Source of the DNA: JBHHZM01 sp046758065
GTDB lineage: Bacteria > Pseudomonadota > Alphaproteobacteria > JAAXGF01
Length of the DNA: 52,641 bases
NCBI GenBank assembly: GCA_046758065.1
Contig: JBHHZM010000002.1
Location: forward strand, 1-52,641
Direction of reading: 5' to 3'
Below the pieces are notes generated by a model. It saw nothing but the letters and a program-made list of their open reading frames with translations, was not told the DNA's origin and did no database searches. Shown here piece after piece: positions 16,969-26,322 of this stretch. A program made the translations under genes and the position numbers. How positions within the stretch are numbered: the first letter of the stretch is position 1; every line of letters begins with the position of its first letter.

Positions 16969-18089
16969 TCGTCGTCGCGCGCACCGATACCAGTCTGTTC
17001 GGTCGTTGGTGGTGGACGATCGATCGGTGGACCCTCCTCGCTTTTGTCCTTCTCATGGGATTGGGCGCCATCCTGATCATGGCGGCGAGCCCGGCGGTGG
17101 CCGACCGCCTCGGCGTCGATCCCTTCTATTTCGTGCGGCGCCAGCTTGCCTATCTCCTGCCTGCCGCGGCGGTCATGCTGGCGACCTCGCTGCTGTCGCC
17201 GCGCGGCGTGCGGCGGCTCGCGCTCGCCGGATTCGCGGTCGGCGTGGCGCTGCTCGTCGTCACCCTCGTCGCGGGCCACGAGGTCAACGGCGCCCGGCGC
17301 TGGCTCAGGCTGGGGACGTTCTCGCTCCAGGCCTCGGAATTCGTCAAGCCGTTCTTTGCGGTCGTCGCCGCCTGGCTGTTCGCCGCCTACCGTCTCAACC
17401 CGGGGTTTCCCGGAAACCTGTTGTGCGCCGCGTTCTGCGTGCTGCTGCTCGGTCTGCTCGTCCTGCAGCCCGACTTCGGCATGGCCCTGATGGTGGCGGC
17501 GGTGTGGTTCGCGCAGTACTTCTTCGCCGGCCTGGGTTTCGGCTGGGTGGCGCTGTTCGGCGCTCTCGGCCTCGCCGGGCTGGTCGCCGGCTATGTTTTC
17601 CTGCCGCACGTGGCAAGCCGCATCGACCGCTTTTTCGACCCGGGTTCGGGCGACAACTTCCAGGTCGATACGGCGCTCAGCGCCTTCACCAACGGCGGGC
17701 TGTTTGGCCGCGGCCCGGGCGAAGGCGTGGTCAAGGAGAGTCTGCCCGACGCGCACAGCGATTTCATTTTCGCCGTCGCCGGGGAAGAGTTCGGGCTGCT
17801 GTTCTGCCTCGTGATCGTCGCCATTTTCGCCTTTATCGTGCTGCGCGGCTTCGGCCGCGCGCTTCAGGGCCGCAGTCTGTTCGCGATGCTCGCGGCGGGC
17901 GGCCTTCTCGCCGGCTTCGGCCTGCAGGCGCTGGTACACATGGGAGTGACGCTCAGGCTGCTGCCGCCCACCGGGATGACGCTGCCGTTCGTCTCCTACG
18001 GCGGCTCGTCGATCTTCGCCGTGGCGCTCGGCATGGGCATGCTGCTGGCGCTGACGCGCCGGCGCGCCGGCGCGGGAGAGCTGCCGTGA
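16965..18089 (+). CDS. ftsW: Septal peptidoglycan glycosyltransferase FtsW
   Basis: A 374-residue SEDS-family membrane protein with about ten spans, which polymerises lipid II at the septum together with FtsI. Conserved SEDS segments are GARRWLRLGTFSLQASEFVKP, LLVLQPDFGMA and LRLLPPTGMTLPFVSYGGSS. The start is a TTG overlapping the murD stop, with a good GAGGAGG ribosome site at 16952-16958. It overlaps murG by four bases (GTGA). Confidence 0.95.
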   Translation: MIVVARTDTSLFGRWWWTIDRWTLLAFVLLMGLGAILIMAASPAVADRLGVDPFYFVRRQLAYLLPAAAVMLATSLLSPRGVRRLALAGFAVGVALLVVTLVAGHEVNGARRWLRLGTFSLQASEFVKPFFAVVAAWLFAAYRLNPGFPGNLLCAAFCVLLLGLLVLQPDFGMALMVAAVWFAQYFFAGLGFGWVALFGALGLAGLVAGYVFLPHVASRIDRFFDPGSGDNFQVDTALSAFTNGGLFGRGPGEGVVKESLPDAHSDFIFAVAGEEFGLLFCLVIVAIFAFIVLRGFGRALQGRSLFAMLAAGGLLAGFGLQALVHMGVTLRLLPPTGMTLPFVSYGGSSIFAVALGMGMLLALTRRRAGAGELP

Positions 18090-19237
18090 GCGGGCTGGTG
18101 GTGCTGACCGCCGGCGGCACCGGCGGTCACGTCTTTCCGGCCCAGGCGCTGGCCAGCGAGCTGGTCGCGCGCGGCCGGACGCTGGCGCTGATTACCGACC
18201 GCCGCGGCGCCGACTTCGGCGAGATGCTCGACCGCAAGGCGGTGTTCACCGTGTCCGCGAGCATGGTGAGCGGACGCGGGCTTTCGGGCCGGCTCAGGGG
18301 TCTCTTCGACATCGGCCTCGGCGTGGTGCAGGCGCGCCGCATCCTCGGTCGGCTGCGTCCGGCGGGGGTGGTGGGGTTCGGCGGCTACGCCTCGGTGCCG
18401 GCGATGCTGGCGGCCACCCAGCGCGGGCTGCCCACGGTGATCCACGAGCAGAACGCGGTACTCGGCCGCGCCAACCGCCTGCTCGCTCCCCGGGTGCGCG
18501 CCATCGCCGTCTCATTCGCCGGGACGGCGCAGCTCTGTCCCGCCGACGCCGGCAAGGCCGAGCATACCGGCAATCCGGTGCGTCCCGAGATCGCGGCGCT
18601 CGCCGAGACGCCCTACCCGGCGCCCGCGGCGGACGGCCCCTTGACGCTGCTGGTGACCGGCGGCAGTCAGGGCGCGGCGGTGTTGGCCGACGTGGTGCCG
18701 GAGGCGCTCGGCCTCCTGTCCGGGGCGATGCGGCGCCGGCTCCGCGTCATGCAGCAGTGCCGCGCCGACGACATCGAACGCGTCCGGGCGGCGTACGCCG
18801 GGGCGGCAATCGACGCCGAACTCGCGGTTTTTTTCAACGACATGCCGGCGCGGCTCGCGGCGGCGCATCTCGCCATCGCCCGGGCCGGCGCATCGACGGT
18901 CGCCGAACTCACCGCCGCCGGCCGGCCGGCGATCCTGGTGCCCTATCCGCACGCCATCGACGATCACCAGAGCGCCAATGCCCGCGCCGTCGAGGCCGCC
19001 GCTGGCGGCTGGCTGATGCCGCAGACGGAGTTCACGCCCGAGGCGCTTGCCGCCCGCCTCGCCACGCTGTTCGAGGCGCCCGGGCGTCTCGCGACGGCCG
19101 CGGCCGCCGCGCGCGCCGCCAGCAGACCGCACGCCGCGGCGCTGCTTGCCGATCTCGTCGAACGGCGCATGCCGGTCAACGGCGGCTGCGGCGTCAATCG
19201 CGGTGCGGGACTGACCGCGCAGGGGGTCGCCGCATGA
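18086..19237 (+). CDS. murG: UDP-GlcNAc transferase MurG (lipid II synthesis)
   Basis: A 383-residue family GT28 glycosyltransferase that adds GlcNAc to lipid I at the inner membrane. Motifs: the N-terminal glycine-rich loop TAGGTGGHVFPAQAL, GFGGYASVPAMLAA, HEQNAVLGRANRLL, the second glycine loop VTGGSQGAAVLADVVP, and the acceptor/donor block RAGASTVAELTAAGRPAILVPYP with DDHQSANA. The GTG start overlaps ftsW; its stop overlaps murC (ATGA). Confidence 0.95.
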   Translation: MSGLVVLTAGGTGGHVFPAQALASELVARGRTLALITDRRGADFGEMLDRKAVFTVSASMVSGRGLSGRLRGLFDIGLGVVQARRILGRLRPAGVVGFGGYASVPAMLAATQRGLPTVIHEQNAVLGRANRLLAPRVRAIAVSFAGTAQLCPADAGKAEHTGNPVRPEIAALAETPYPAPAADGPLTLLVTGGSQGAAVLADVVPEALGLLSGAMRRRLRVMQQCRADDIERVRAAYAGAAIDAELAVFFNDMPARLAAAHLAIARAGASTVAELTAAGRPAILVPYPHAIDDHQSANARAVEAAAGGWLMPQTEFTPEALAARLATLFEAPGRLATAAAAARAASRPHAAALLADLVERRMPVNGGCGVNRGAGLTAQGVAA

Positions 19238-20676
19238 GGAAGATTCCGCTCGCGATCGGCACCATCCATTTCGTCGGCATCGGCGGCATCGGCATGAGCG
19301 GCATCGCCGAAGTGCTGCATAACCTGGGTTATTGCGTGCAGGGCAGCGATATTGCCGAAAACGCCAACGTCAACCGGCTGCGCGAGTTGGGCGTCGCGGT
19401 TCGCGTCGGTCACGCGGCGGAGAACCTGGGCGACGCCCAGGTGGTGATCGTTTCCTCCGCGGTGAAACCCGACAACCCCGAGGTGACGGCGGCGCGCGCC
19501 TCCTTCGTACCGGTGGTGCGGCGCGCCGAGATGCTGGGCGAGCTGATGCGGCTCAGATGGTCGATCGCAGTGGGCGGCACTCACGGCAAGACGACGACGA
19601 CCTCGCTGATCGCCGCGCTGCTCGACGCCGCGCGCTTCGATCCGACGGTGATCAACGGCGGTATCATCAACGCCTACGGCACCAACGCCCATCTCGGCGG
19701 CGGCGAGTGGATGGTCGTCGAGGCCGACGAATCCGACGGCACCATCGCGCGGCTCCGGGCGATTGTCGCCGTGGTCACCAACATCGACCCCGAACACCTC
19801 GATCACTACGGCTCGTTCGATGCGCTGCGCGCCGCCTTCGAGGCGTTCGTCGAGAACATCCCGTTCTACGGCTTTGCGGTGCTCTGTATCGATGCGCCGG
19901 AGGTTCAGGCAATGATCGGCCGGGTCTCCAACCGCCGCGTCGTCACCTATGGCTTCAGCCCGCAGGCCGATGTGCGCGCCGTCGACGTCGAAACGGCGCC
20001 GGGCGGCATGCGCTTCAGCGCGGTGCTCGCCGACCGCAGCGGCGGCGAACCGCGCACCATCGAGGGCCTCGATCTGCCGATGCCGGGCGAGCACAATGTG
20101 CAGAACGCGCTCGCCGCGCTCGCCGTCGGCCACGAGATGGGCATCGACGAGCGGGTGATGCGCCGCGCCTTCGCCGAGTTCAAGGGGGTCAAGCGGCGCT
20201 TCACCCGCACCGGCGAGGTTGGCGGGATCACGGTAATCGACGACTACGGACACCACCCGGTGGAAATCGCCGCGGCGCTCAAGGCAGCGCGCGCGGCCTA
20301 CGACGGTCGCATCGTCGCCGTCGTCCAGCCGCACCGCTACACCCGACTGCGCGACCTGTTCGAGGAATTCTGCGTTTGCTTCAACGATGCCGACACGGTC
20401 ATCGTCGCCGACGTCTACGCCGCGGGCGAGCAGCCGATCGAAGGCATCGACCGCGACGCGTTCGTCGCCGGTCTGCGCGAGCGCGGCCACCGTCGCGTCG
20501 AGGCGCTCGACGATCCGGAAGATCTCGCCGGCATCATCGCCAGCGAGGCGGTCGCGGGCGATGCGGTGATCTGCCTCGGCGCCGGCACCGTCACCAATTG
20601 GGCGCATGCCCTGCCGGATCGGCTCGCGCGGGCGCTCGCCGGGCGGGCGGGCGACCGGCGGAGCGTCCATAAATGA
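19234..20676 (+). CDS. murC: UDP-MurNAc--L-alanine ligase MurC
   Basis: A 480-residue Mur ligase starting the stem peptide by adding L-Ala to UDP-MurNAc. FVGIGGIGMSGIAEVLHNLG is the N-terminal nucleotide-binding block, VGGTHGKTTTTSL the ATP loop, EADESDGT and NIDPEHLDHYG catalytic blocks, and DDYGHHPVEIAA the conserved C-terminal domain motif. The start is the ATGA overlap with murG. The MurB start overlaps its stop. Confidence 0.96.
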   Translation: MRKIPLAIGTIHFVGIGGIGMSGIAEVLHNLGYCVQGSDIAENANVNRLRELGVAVRVGHAAENLGDAQVVIVSSAVKPDNPEVTAARASFVPVVRRAEMLGELMRLRWSIAVGGTHGKTTTTSLIAALLDAARFDPTVINGGIINAYGTNAHLGGGEWMVVEADESDGTIARLRAIVAVVTNIDPEHLDHYGSFDALRAAFEAFVENIPFYGFAVLCIDAPEVQAMIGRVSNRRVVTYGFSPQADVRAVDVETAPGGMRFSAVLADRSGGEPRTIEGLDLPMPGEHNVQNALAALAVGHEMGIDERVMRRAFAEFKGVKRRFTRTGEVGGITVIDDYGHHPVEIAAALKAARAAYDGRIVAVVQPHRYTRLRDLFEEFCVCFNDADTVIVADVYAAGEQPIEGIDRDAFVAGLRERGHRRVEALDDPEDLAGIIASEAVAGDAVICLGAGTVTNWAHALPDRLARALAGRAGDRRSVHK

Positions 20677-21617
20677 TGGCCCCGGCGCGTCGCCCCGCTC
20701 GCCTGATCGATCGGCTGCCGCCGGTGCGCGGCCGTTACGTGGAGAATGTCGCGCTCGGCCGTTTCACCTGGTTTCGCGTCGGTGGGCCGGCTGAGGTCGT
20801 CTTCCGCCCCGCCGACGAGGCCGATCTCGCCGAATTTCTCGGCCGCAAACCGGCCGACGTGCCGGTCACGGTGATCGGCGTCGGTTCGAACCTTCTGGTG
20901 CGCGACGGCGGGATCGACGGCGTGGTGGTCCGGCTGGGCCGCGCGTTCGCCGGCATTGCGGTCGAGGGCGCGGGCATCGAAGCCGGCGCGGCGGCGCTCG
21001 ATCTCAACGTGGCGCGCGCCGCCGCCGCAGCGGGACTCGCCGGGCTCGAATTCCTGAGCGGTGTGCCGGGAACCGTCGGCGGCGCGCTCCGGATGAACGC
21101 CGGCGCCTTCGGCGGCGAGATGGCCGAAGTCGCGATCGGCGCCCGGGCGGTCGACGCGCAGGGCGGTCTGCACGAACTCTCGGTCGCCGATCTCGGGTTC
21201 GCCTACCGCCATACGGCGGCGCCCGGCGACTGGATCTTCACCGCGGCGAGGCTGGTCGGGCAGCCGGGCGAGCCGCGGGCCATCGCCGCCCGCATGGCCG
21301 AGATCGCCCGCACCCGCGACGCCGCCCAGCCGCGGCGCAGCCGCACCGGCGGCAGCACGTTCAAGAACCCGCCGGGGATGAGCGCCTGGGAGCTGATCGA
21401 ACGCGCCGGCTGTCGGGGCCTGCGCCGTGGCGGGGCCATGGTCTCCGAGAAGCACTGCAACTTTCTCGTCAACGCCGGCGAGGCCACGGCGGCCGACGTC
21501 GAGGCGCTCGGCGAGGAGGTCCGTCGGCGCGTCGCCGAGGCGGCCGGCGTTACCCTCGAATGGGAAATCCGCCGTGTCGGCCGCCACGCCGCGGGCCTCG
21601 GAGAGGCCGAACGATGA
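20673..21617 (+). CDS. murB: UDP-N-acetylenolpyruvoylglucosamine reductase MurB
   Basis: A 314-residue FAD enzyme that reduces UDP-GlcNAc-enolpyruvate to UDP-MurNAc. FAD-binding blocks are WFRVGGPAEVVF, VIGVGSNLLVRDGG and LSGVPGTVGGALRMNAGAFGGEM; the catalytic serine is in GGSTFKNP and the catalytic glutamate in the C-terminal LEWEIRRVG. The shorter type II-like layout is usual for alphaproteobacteria. It starts in the murC stop and overlaps ddl (ATGA). Confidence 0.95.
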   Translation: MMAPARRPARLIDRLPPVRGRYVENVALGRFTWFRVGGPAEVVFRPADEADLAEFLGRKPADVPVTVIGVGSNLLVRDGGIDGVVVRLGRAFAGIAVEGAGIEAGAAALDLNVARAAAAAGLAGLEFLSGVPGTVGGALRMNAGAFGGEMAEVAIGARAVDAQGGLHELSVADLGFAYRHTAAPGDWIFTAARLVGQPGEPRAIAARMAEIARTRDAAQPRRSRTGGSTFKNPPGMSAWELIERAGCRGLRRGGAMVSEKHCNFLVNAGEATAADVEALGEEVRRRVAEAAGVTLEWEIRRVGRHAAGLGEAER

Positions 21618-22534
21618 GCAAGCGCGTCGCCGTGCTGATGGGCGGCTGGTCCGCCGAGCGCGAGGTCTCGCTGGTTTCCGGCAGGGCCTGCGCCGCGGCG
21701 CTGCGCGAGCGCGGCTACGACGTCATCGAGGTCGAAGTCGAGCGCGACCTGACGAGGCTGCTGACGGCGCTCGAACCCCCTCCCGACGTGATCTTCAACG
21801 CGCTGCACGGACGCTTCGGCGAGGACGGCTGTATCCAGGGTGTGCTCAACGTCCTCGGCCTGCCCTACACGCATTCGGGTCTGCTCGCCTCGGCTCTGGC
21901 CATGGACAAGCCCATGGCCAACCGCATCTTCGCCGCCGCGGGAATCAACTGCCCGGAAGGAATCGTCGTCGATCTTGAAACCGCGCTCAGCTGCGAAGCG
22001 ATGGATCCGCCCTATGTCGTCAAGCCGACCAACGAAGGCTCGAGCGTCGGCGTTCACATCGTGCGCGAAGGCGACAACGCCCCCGGGTTCGCCGCCTCCG
22101 ATTGGAGTTTCGGCGATAAGGTGCTGGTCGAACGCTACATCCCCGGCCGCGAGCTGACGGTCGCGGTGATGGGAGATCGCGCGCTCGGCGTCACCGAGCT
22201 GCGACCGCACCGGGGCTTCTACGACTACGAGGCCAAGTACACCGACGGCAGGACGACGCATCTCTGTCCCGCGCCGCTGCCCGACGCGGTGGCGAAAAAG
22301 GCGATGGACGACGCGGTCACGGCGCACGGCGCGCTGGGGTGCCGCGGGGTAAGCCGCGCCGATTTCCGCTACGACGACACCGCCGGCGAGCCCGGCACGC
22401 TCTACATGCTGGAGGTCAACACCCAGCCCGGCATGACGCCGCTGTCGCTGGTGCCCGAGCAGGCGACGCGCGCCGGCATCGACTTCGGCGGGCTGGTGAG
22501 CTGGATGGTGGAGGAGGCGAAATGCGACGCCTGA
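21614..22534 (+). CDS. ddl: D-alanine--D-alanine ligase
   Basis: A 306-residue ATP-grasp ligase that makes D-Ala-D-Ala for MurF. Conserved blocks: VLMGGWSAEREVSL, NALHGRFGEDGCIQG, YTHSGLLASALAMDKPMAN, VVKPTNEGSSVGV, EVNTQPGMTPLSLVPEQA, the last holding metal ligands. Its end overlaps the ftsQ start by 13 bases. Confidence 0.95.
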   Translation: MSKRVAVLMGGWSAEREVSLVSGRACAAALRERGYDVIEVEVERDLTRLLTALEPPPDVIFNALHGRFGEDGCIQGVLNVLGLPYTHSGLLASALAMDKPMANRIFAAAGINCPEGIVVDLETALSCEAMDPPYVVKPTNEGSSVGVHIVREGDNAPGFAASDWSFGDKVLVERYIPGRELTVAVMGDRALGVTELRPHRGFYDYEAKYTDGRTTHLCPAPLPDAVAKKAMDDAVTAHGALGCRGVSRADFRYDDTAGEPGTLYMLEVNTQPGMTPLSLVPEQATRAGIDFGGLVSWMVEEAKCDA

Positions 22535-23382
22535 TTCCGTCGCGGCGCGGACGGACGTCCGGCGCCGGCCGGCGGGCCGGCCGCAGGCGGATGCACTGGC
22601 GCCCGTTACGGCCCGGGCTGCGCCGACTCGCGGTGGTCGGCGGCGCCGTTCTGGGATTCGCGCTGATCATCGGCGGCGGCGCCTGGCTGTGGACCTCGGG
22701 GCGCGTGACCGCAGCGCTCGACGACGCGCGCGGCGCGCTGGTCGCGGCTTCCGCCGACGCCGGCCTGATCCTGCGCGAGGTCTACGTCTCGGGGCGCAGC
22801 CAGACGTCGCGCGCCGACGTGCTCGAGGCCATCGGCATTCGCCGCGGCGCGCCGCTCGTCAGCCTCGACCCGGCGGCTGCGCGCCGGCGCCTCGATGCGC
22901 TCGGCTGGGTTCGCACGGCCACGGTCGAACGGCGCTTTCCGGATACCGTTTTCGTTCGTCTCGACGAGCGTGCGCCGCTCGCGCTCTGGCAGCGTAAGGG
23001 GAGGCTCGTCGTCGTCGACCGCGAAGGCGTGGTGGTCGCCGGCGCCGATCCGGGCGACTTCGCGGCGCTTCCGGTGATCGTCGGCGACGACGCTCCGGCG
23101 CATATCGCGGGCCTGCTCGCGGTCATGGCGTCGGAGCCCGCCCTGAGGGCGCGCGTCGAGGCCGCGGTACGGGTCGGCGGCCGGCGCTGGAATCTGAGGC
23201 TCGACAACGGCATCGACGTGCAGCTTCCCGAGCAGGGCGTCGTCGAAGCCTGGCGCCGCCTTGCCGACTTCGAGCGTCGTCACCGGCTGCTCGCGCGCGA
23301 CATAACGGCGGTCGACCTGCGGCTGCCCGACCGGCTTGTGGTGGTGCGTCCGCCGCCTGCAGGCAAGGGGAAAAGCACCTGA
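22522..23382 (+). CDS. ftsQ: Cell division protein FtsQ
   Basis: A 286-residue bitopic membrane protein with a basic cytoplasmic N-terminus (residues 1-40), one membrane span (about 40-60), a POTRA domain beginning near LREVYVSGRSQTSRADVLEAIG, and the beta domain with LGWVRTATVERRFPDTVFV and ERAPLALWQ. It links FtsL/FtsB to the rest of the divisome. The ATG at 22522 is preceded by GGAGGAGG; the longer open frame upstream lies in ddl. Confidence 0.93.
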   Translation: MRRLIPSRRGRTSGAGRRAGRRRMHWRPLRPGLRRLAVVGGAVLGFALIIGGGAWLWTSGRVTAALDDARGALVAASADAGLILREVYVSGRSQTSRADVLEAIGIRRGAPLVSLDPAAARRRLDALGWVRTATVERRFPDTVFVRLDERAPLALWQRKGRLVVVDREGVVVAGADPGDFAALPVIVGDDAPAHIAGLLAVMASEPALRARVEAAVRVGGRRWNLRLDNGIDVQLPEQGVVEAWRRLADFERRHRLLARDITAVDLRLPDRLVVVRPPPAGKGKST

Positions 23383-23425
23383 CGGCGGCGATCGAAACGA
23401 TAATGCGGGCAACGGGGGAGCAACG

Positions 23426-24673
23426 GTGAGTAAGGGCAAGACGCGGAGCGGCGTGATCGCGGCGCTCGATGTGGGCACCAGCAAGGTGTGCTGTTTCATC
23501 GCCCGCAGCGACGGCGAGGCGCTGCAGGTCGTGGGAATCGGCCACCAGATCTGCCGTGGACTGCGCGCCGGCGCGGTGGTCGATATGGCCGCGGCCGAGG
23601 AATCGATCCTCGCCGCGGTGCATGCCGCCGAGCAGATGGCCGGCGAAACCATCCGCGACGTCCACCTCAACTTCTCGACCGGCAATCCCACGTCGCATCG
23701 CATCGGCGTCGAAGTCGCCCTCAACGGGCACGAGATCGGCAACAGCGACCTGCGCCGGGTGCTGAATCACGGCCGGTTGCGCTGCCAGGCCGGCGACCGC
23801 GAGATCGTGCACAGCATCCCGCTCGGCTATACGATCGACGGCAACTGCGGCATTCGCGACCCGCGCGGCATGTTCGGCGACCGTCTCGGCGTCAACATCC
23901 ACGTCGTGACCGCCGACAGCGGGCCGCTGCGCAACCTCAACACCTGCGTCGCGCGCTGCCATCTCGACATCGCCGCCTGCGTCGTTTCGCCCTACGCCTC
24001 GGGTTTCGCCTGTCTGGTCGACGACGAAAAGGAACTCGGCGTCACCCTGATCGACATGGGCGGCGGCAGCACCGGCGCAGCGGTATTTCTCGAAGGCGAC
24101 GTCGCCCATACCGACGTGGTGCCGGTCGGCGGCAATCACATCACCAACGACATCGCCCGCGGCCTGTCGACGCCCATCGACCACGCCGAGCGCATGAAGG
24201 CGCTGTACGGTAGCGCCATCGCCAGCGTGGCGGACGAGCGCGAGACGATTGACGTTCGCCGGGTCGGCGAGAACGAGGAGAGCGGCGCCAACCCGGTGCC
24301 GCGCTCGTATCTCGTCAGCATCATCCGGCCGCGGGTCGAGGAAACCTTCGAGCTGCTGCGCAGCCGTCTCGAGGCCGCCGGCTTCGACAAGGCGGCGGGC
24401 CGCCGGCTGGTGCTTACCGGTGGGGCGAGCCAGCTTCAGGGCGTGCGCGATCTCGCCGCCCAGGTGTTCGACAAGCAGGTGCGTCTCGGCCGGCCCCAGG
24501 GTTTTGCCGGCCTCGCCGAGGCCACCGCCGGACCGGCGTTTTCGACCTGCGCCGGCCTGCTCGGTTACGCGCTCGCAGAGCGCGGCGATTCGTCGTCGCA
24601 CGCGGCGGGGGCGCCGGACGGGACGGGCGGGCGGCTCGACCGGATCGGCCAGTGGTTTCGTGAGTACCTGTGA
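23426..24673 (+). CDS. ftsA: Cell division protein FtsA
   Basis: A 415-residue actin-like protein that tethers FtsZ to the membrane. Seen are the phosphate-1 motif ALDVGTSKVCCFIA, the inserted 1C subdomain region, LIDMGGGSTGAAVF (phosphate-2) and VLTGGASQLQGV (adenosine motif). The C-terminus (RLDRIGQWFREYL) is the amphipathic membrane-targeting helix. The GTG at 23426 follows GGGGGAG; 43 bp separate it from ftsQ. Confidence 0.95.
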   Translation: MSKGKTRSGVIAALDVGTSKVCCFIARSDGEALQVVGIGHQICRGLRAGAVVDMAAAEESILAAVHAAEQMAGETIRDVHLNFSTGNPTSHRIGVEVALNGHEIGNSDLRRVLNHGRLRCQAGDREIVHSIPLGYTIDGNCGIRDPRGMFGDRLGVNIHVVTADSGPLRNLNTCVARCHLDIAACVVSPYASGFACLVDDEKELGVTLIDMGGGSTGAAVFLEGDVAHTDVVPVGGNHITNDIARGLSTPIDHAERMKALYGSAIASVADERETIDVRRVGENEESGANPVPRSYLVSIIRPRVEETFELLRSRLEAAGFDKAAGRRLVLTGGASQLQGVRDLAAQVFDKQVRLGRPQGFAGLAEATAGPAFSTCAGLLGYALAERGDSSSHAAGAPDGTGGRLDRIGQWFREYL

Positions 24674-24763
24674 GGAGTCCAGCACCCGGCGTCGGGGCGT
24701 CGGGATTTCGCAAGCGTCCGCGGGTCGTGACACGCCCGCAGCATCAAATCTCTGGAGGCAAGG

Positions 24764-26254
24764 ATGACGATTAATCTCAGCATGCCGGCAACGCATCAGT
24801 TGAAGCCGCGCATCACCGTGATCGGCGTTGGCGGCGCCGGCGGCAACGCGGTGAACAACATGATCACCTCGCACCTCGAAGGCGTCGATTTCGTCGTCGC
24901 CAACACCGACGCCCAAGCGTTGGCGCAGTCGCTCTCGGAGCGACGCATCCAGCTCGGCGTCAACATCACGCAGGGGTTGGGGGCCGGCTCGCGGCCCGAT
25001 GTGGGCCGCGCCGCGGCCGAGGAGGCGATGGACGAGATCGTCGATCACCTCCAGGGCAGCAACATGGTGTTCATCACCGCCGGCATGGGCGGTGGAACCG
25101 GCACCGGAGGCGGCCCGGTGGTGGCCAAGACGGCCCGGGAACAGGGCATTCTCACCGTCGGCGTCGTGACCAAGCCGTTCAACTTCGAAGGCGTGCACCG
25201 CATGCGTCTCGCCGAGGAAGGGTTGGTCGAGCTGCAAAACTACGTCGACACCCTGATCATCATTCCCAACCAGAACCTGTTCCGGGTGGCGAACGAGAAG
25301 ACCACCTTCGCCGATGCCTTCAAGATGGCCGACGACGTGCTCTACTCGGGAGTTCGCGGGGTCACCGACCTTATGGTCATGCCCGGGCTCATCAACCTCG
25401 ACTTCGCGGACGTGCGTTCGGTGATGGCCGAGATGGGCAAGGCGATGATGGGCACCGGCGAGGCCGAAGGCGAGCGGCGCTCGATCGACGCGGCCGAGGC
25501 GGCGATCTCGAATCCGCTGCTCGACGATGTGTCGATGAAGGGCGCCAAAGGCGTGCTGATCAATATCACCGGCGGCTATGACATGACGCTGTTCGAGGTC
25601 GACGAGGCCGCCAACCGCATTCGCGAGGAGGTTGATCCCGCCGCCAACATCATTTTCGGTTCGACCTTCGACGAGGCGCTCGCCGGGCGCATGCGCATCT
25701 CGGTCGTCGCGACCGGCATCGAAGCCGACGCCGCGACGCAGCCGCAGCCGATGTTCGGGGCCGGCATCGCCGCCCAAACCCCCGTCCGGCTGGTTCCCAA
25801 AACGCCGGCCATGCCGGAAATCGAACCGCCGGTCGCCGCCGAATGCGGGCCGATTTCGGCCGGCGCCGAACTCGAAGCGGACGAGCCCGCGGCTGCCGTC
25901 GCGGCCGACGACAGCTTCATCCCGCCGCCGCCCGTCGAACCCGGACGTCGTGCGCCCCTCGGACCGCGGGCCGAGCCGTTCGCCGCCGCGGCCATGGCGA
26001 ACGGCACCCTCGCGCCGACCCGTTCCGAACCCCGGCGGACGCCGACCCTGTTCGAGCGCGTCACCAGCAGCGTGCGCGCCCGCCAGCCGCGCACGACACC
26101 GTCCGCGCCGGCGAGAAGAACTCCCGCTGCCGAGCCGGTGCTTGAGACCGCCGGCGGTCCGCCCGAACCCTCCGTGTCGGAAAGCCTTACCTTGCCGCGG
26201 GTCGAGGAAGATCTCCTGGACATTCCGGCCTTCCTCCGTCGTCAATCCAACTGA
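24764..26254 (+). CDS. ftsZ: Cell division GTPase FtsZ
   Basis: A 496-residue tubulin-like GTPase that forms the division ring. The GTPase core is residues about 15-320 with GVGGAGGNAVNNM, the tubulin signature GGGTGTG (109-115) and the T7 loop NLDFADVRSVM (211-221). A long Pro/Ala-rich linker (about 321-484) leads to the conserved C-terminal peptide DIPAFLRRQ that binds FtsA. Residues 116-117 are Gly-Gly where most relatives have Ala-Ala. A 90-bp gap from ftsA may hold a promoter; the ribosome site is GGAGG at about 24751. Confidence 0.97.
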   Translation: MTINLSMPATHQLKPRITVIGVGGAGGNAVNNMITSHLEGVDFVVANTDAQALAQSLSERRIQLGVNITQGLGAGSRPDVGRAAAEEAMDEIVDHLQGSNMVFITAGMGGGTGTGGGPVVAKTAREQGILTVGVVTKPFNFEGVHRMRLAEEGLVELQNYVDTLIIIPNQNLFRVANEKTTFADAFKMADDVLYSGVRGVTDLMVMPGLINLDFADVRSVMAEMGKAMMGTGEAEGERRSIDAAEAAISNPLLDDVSMKGAKGVLINITGGYDMTLFEVDEAANRIREEVDPAANIIFGSTFDEALAGRMRISVVATGIEADAATQPQPMFGAGIAAQTPVRLVPKTPAMPEIEPPVAAECGPISAGAELEADEPAAAVAADDSFIPPPPVEPGRRAPLGPRAEPFAAAAMANGTLAPTRSEPRRTPTLFERVTSSVRARQPRTTPSAPARRTPAAEPVLETAGGPPEPSVSESLTLPRVEEDLLDIPAFLRRQSN

Positions 26255-26301
26255 ATCGTCGTTGCCTCCAAAGAACAGTCATAACGTAAGTAGGCGTAAC
26301 A

Positions 26302-26314
26302 TTGTGTCACACAA
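26302..26314. promoter_or_regulatory. Palindrome TTGTG-TCA-CACAA upstream of lpxC
   Basis: A perfect 5-bp inverted repeat with a 3-bp centre sits between ftsZ and lpxC, the shape of a binding site for a dimeric regulator. No matching regulator is known to me for this context. Confidence 0.35.
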
Positions 26315-26322
26315 CGTGAATT

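Noticed and set aside
24674..24763. CtrA or LexA site in the ftsA-ftsZ gap
   Set aside because: I looked for TTAA-N7-TTAA and GTTC-N7-GTTC and found neither; the only TTAA is inside the ftsZ coding start.
23123..26245. Very long open frame (1040 codons) on the minus strand
   Set aside because: It runs antisense through ftsQ, ftsA and ftsZ. Its translation is Arg/Gly/His-rich without any domain, as GC-rich shadow frames are.
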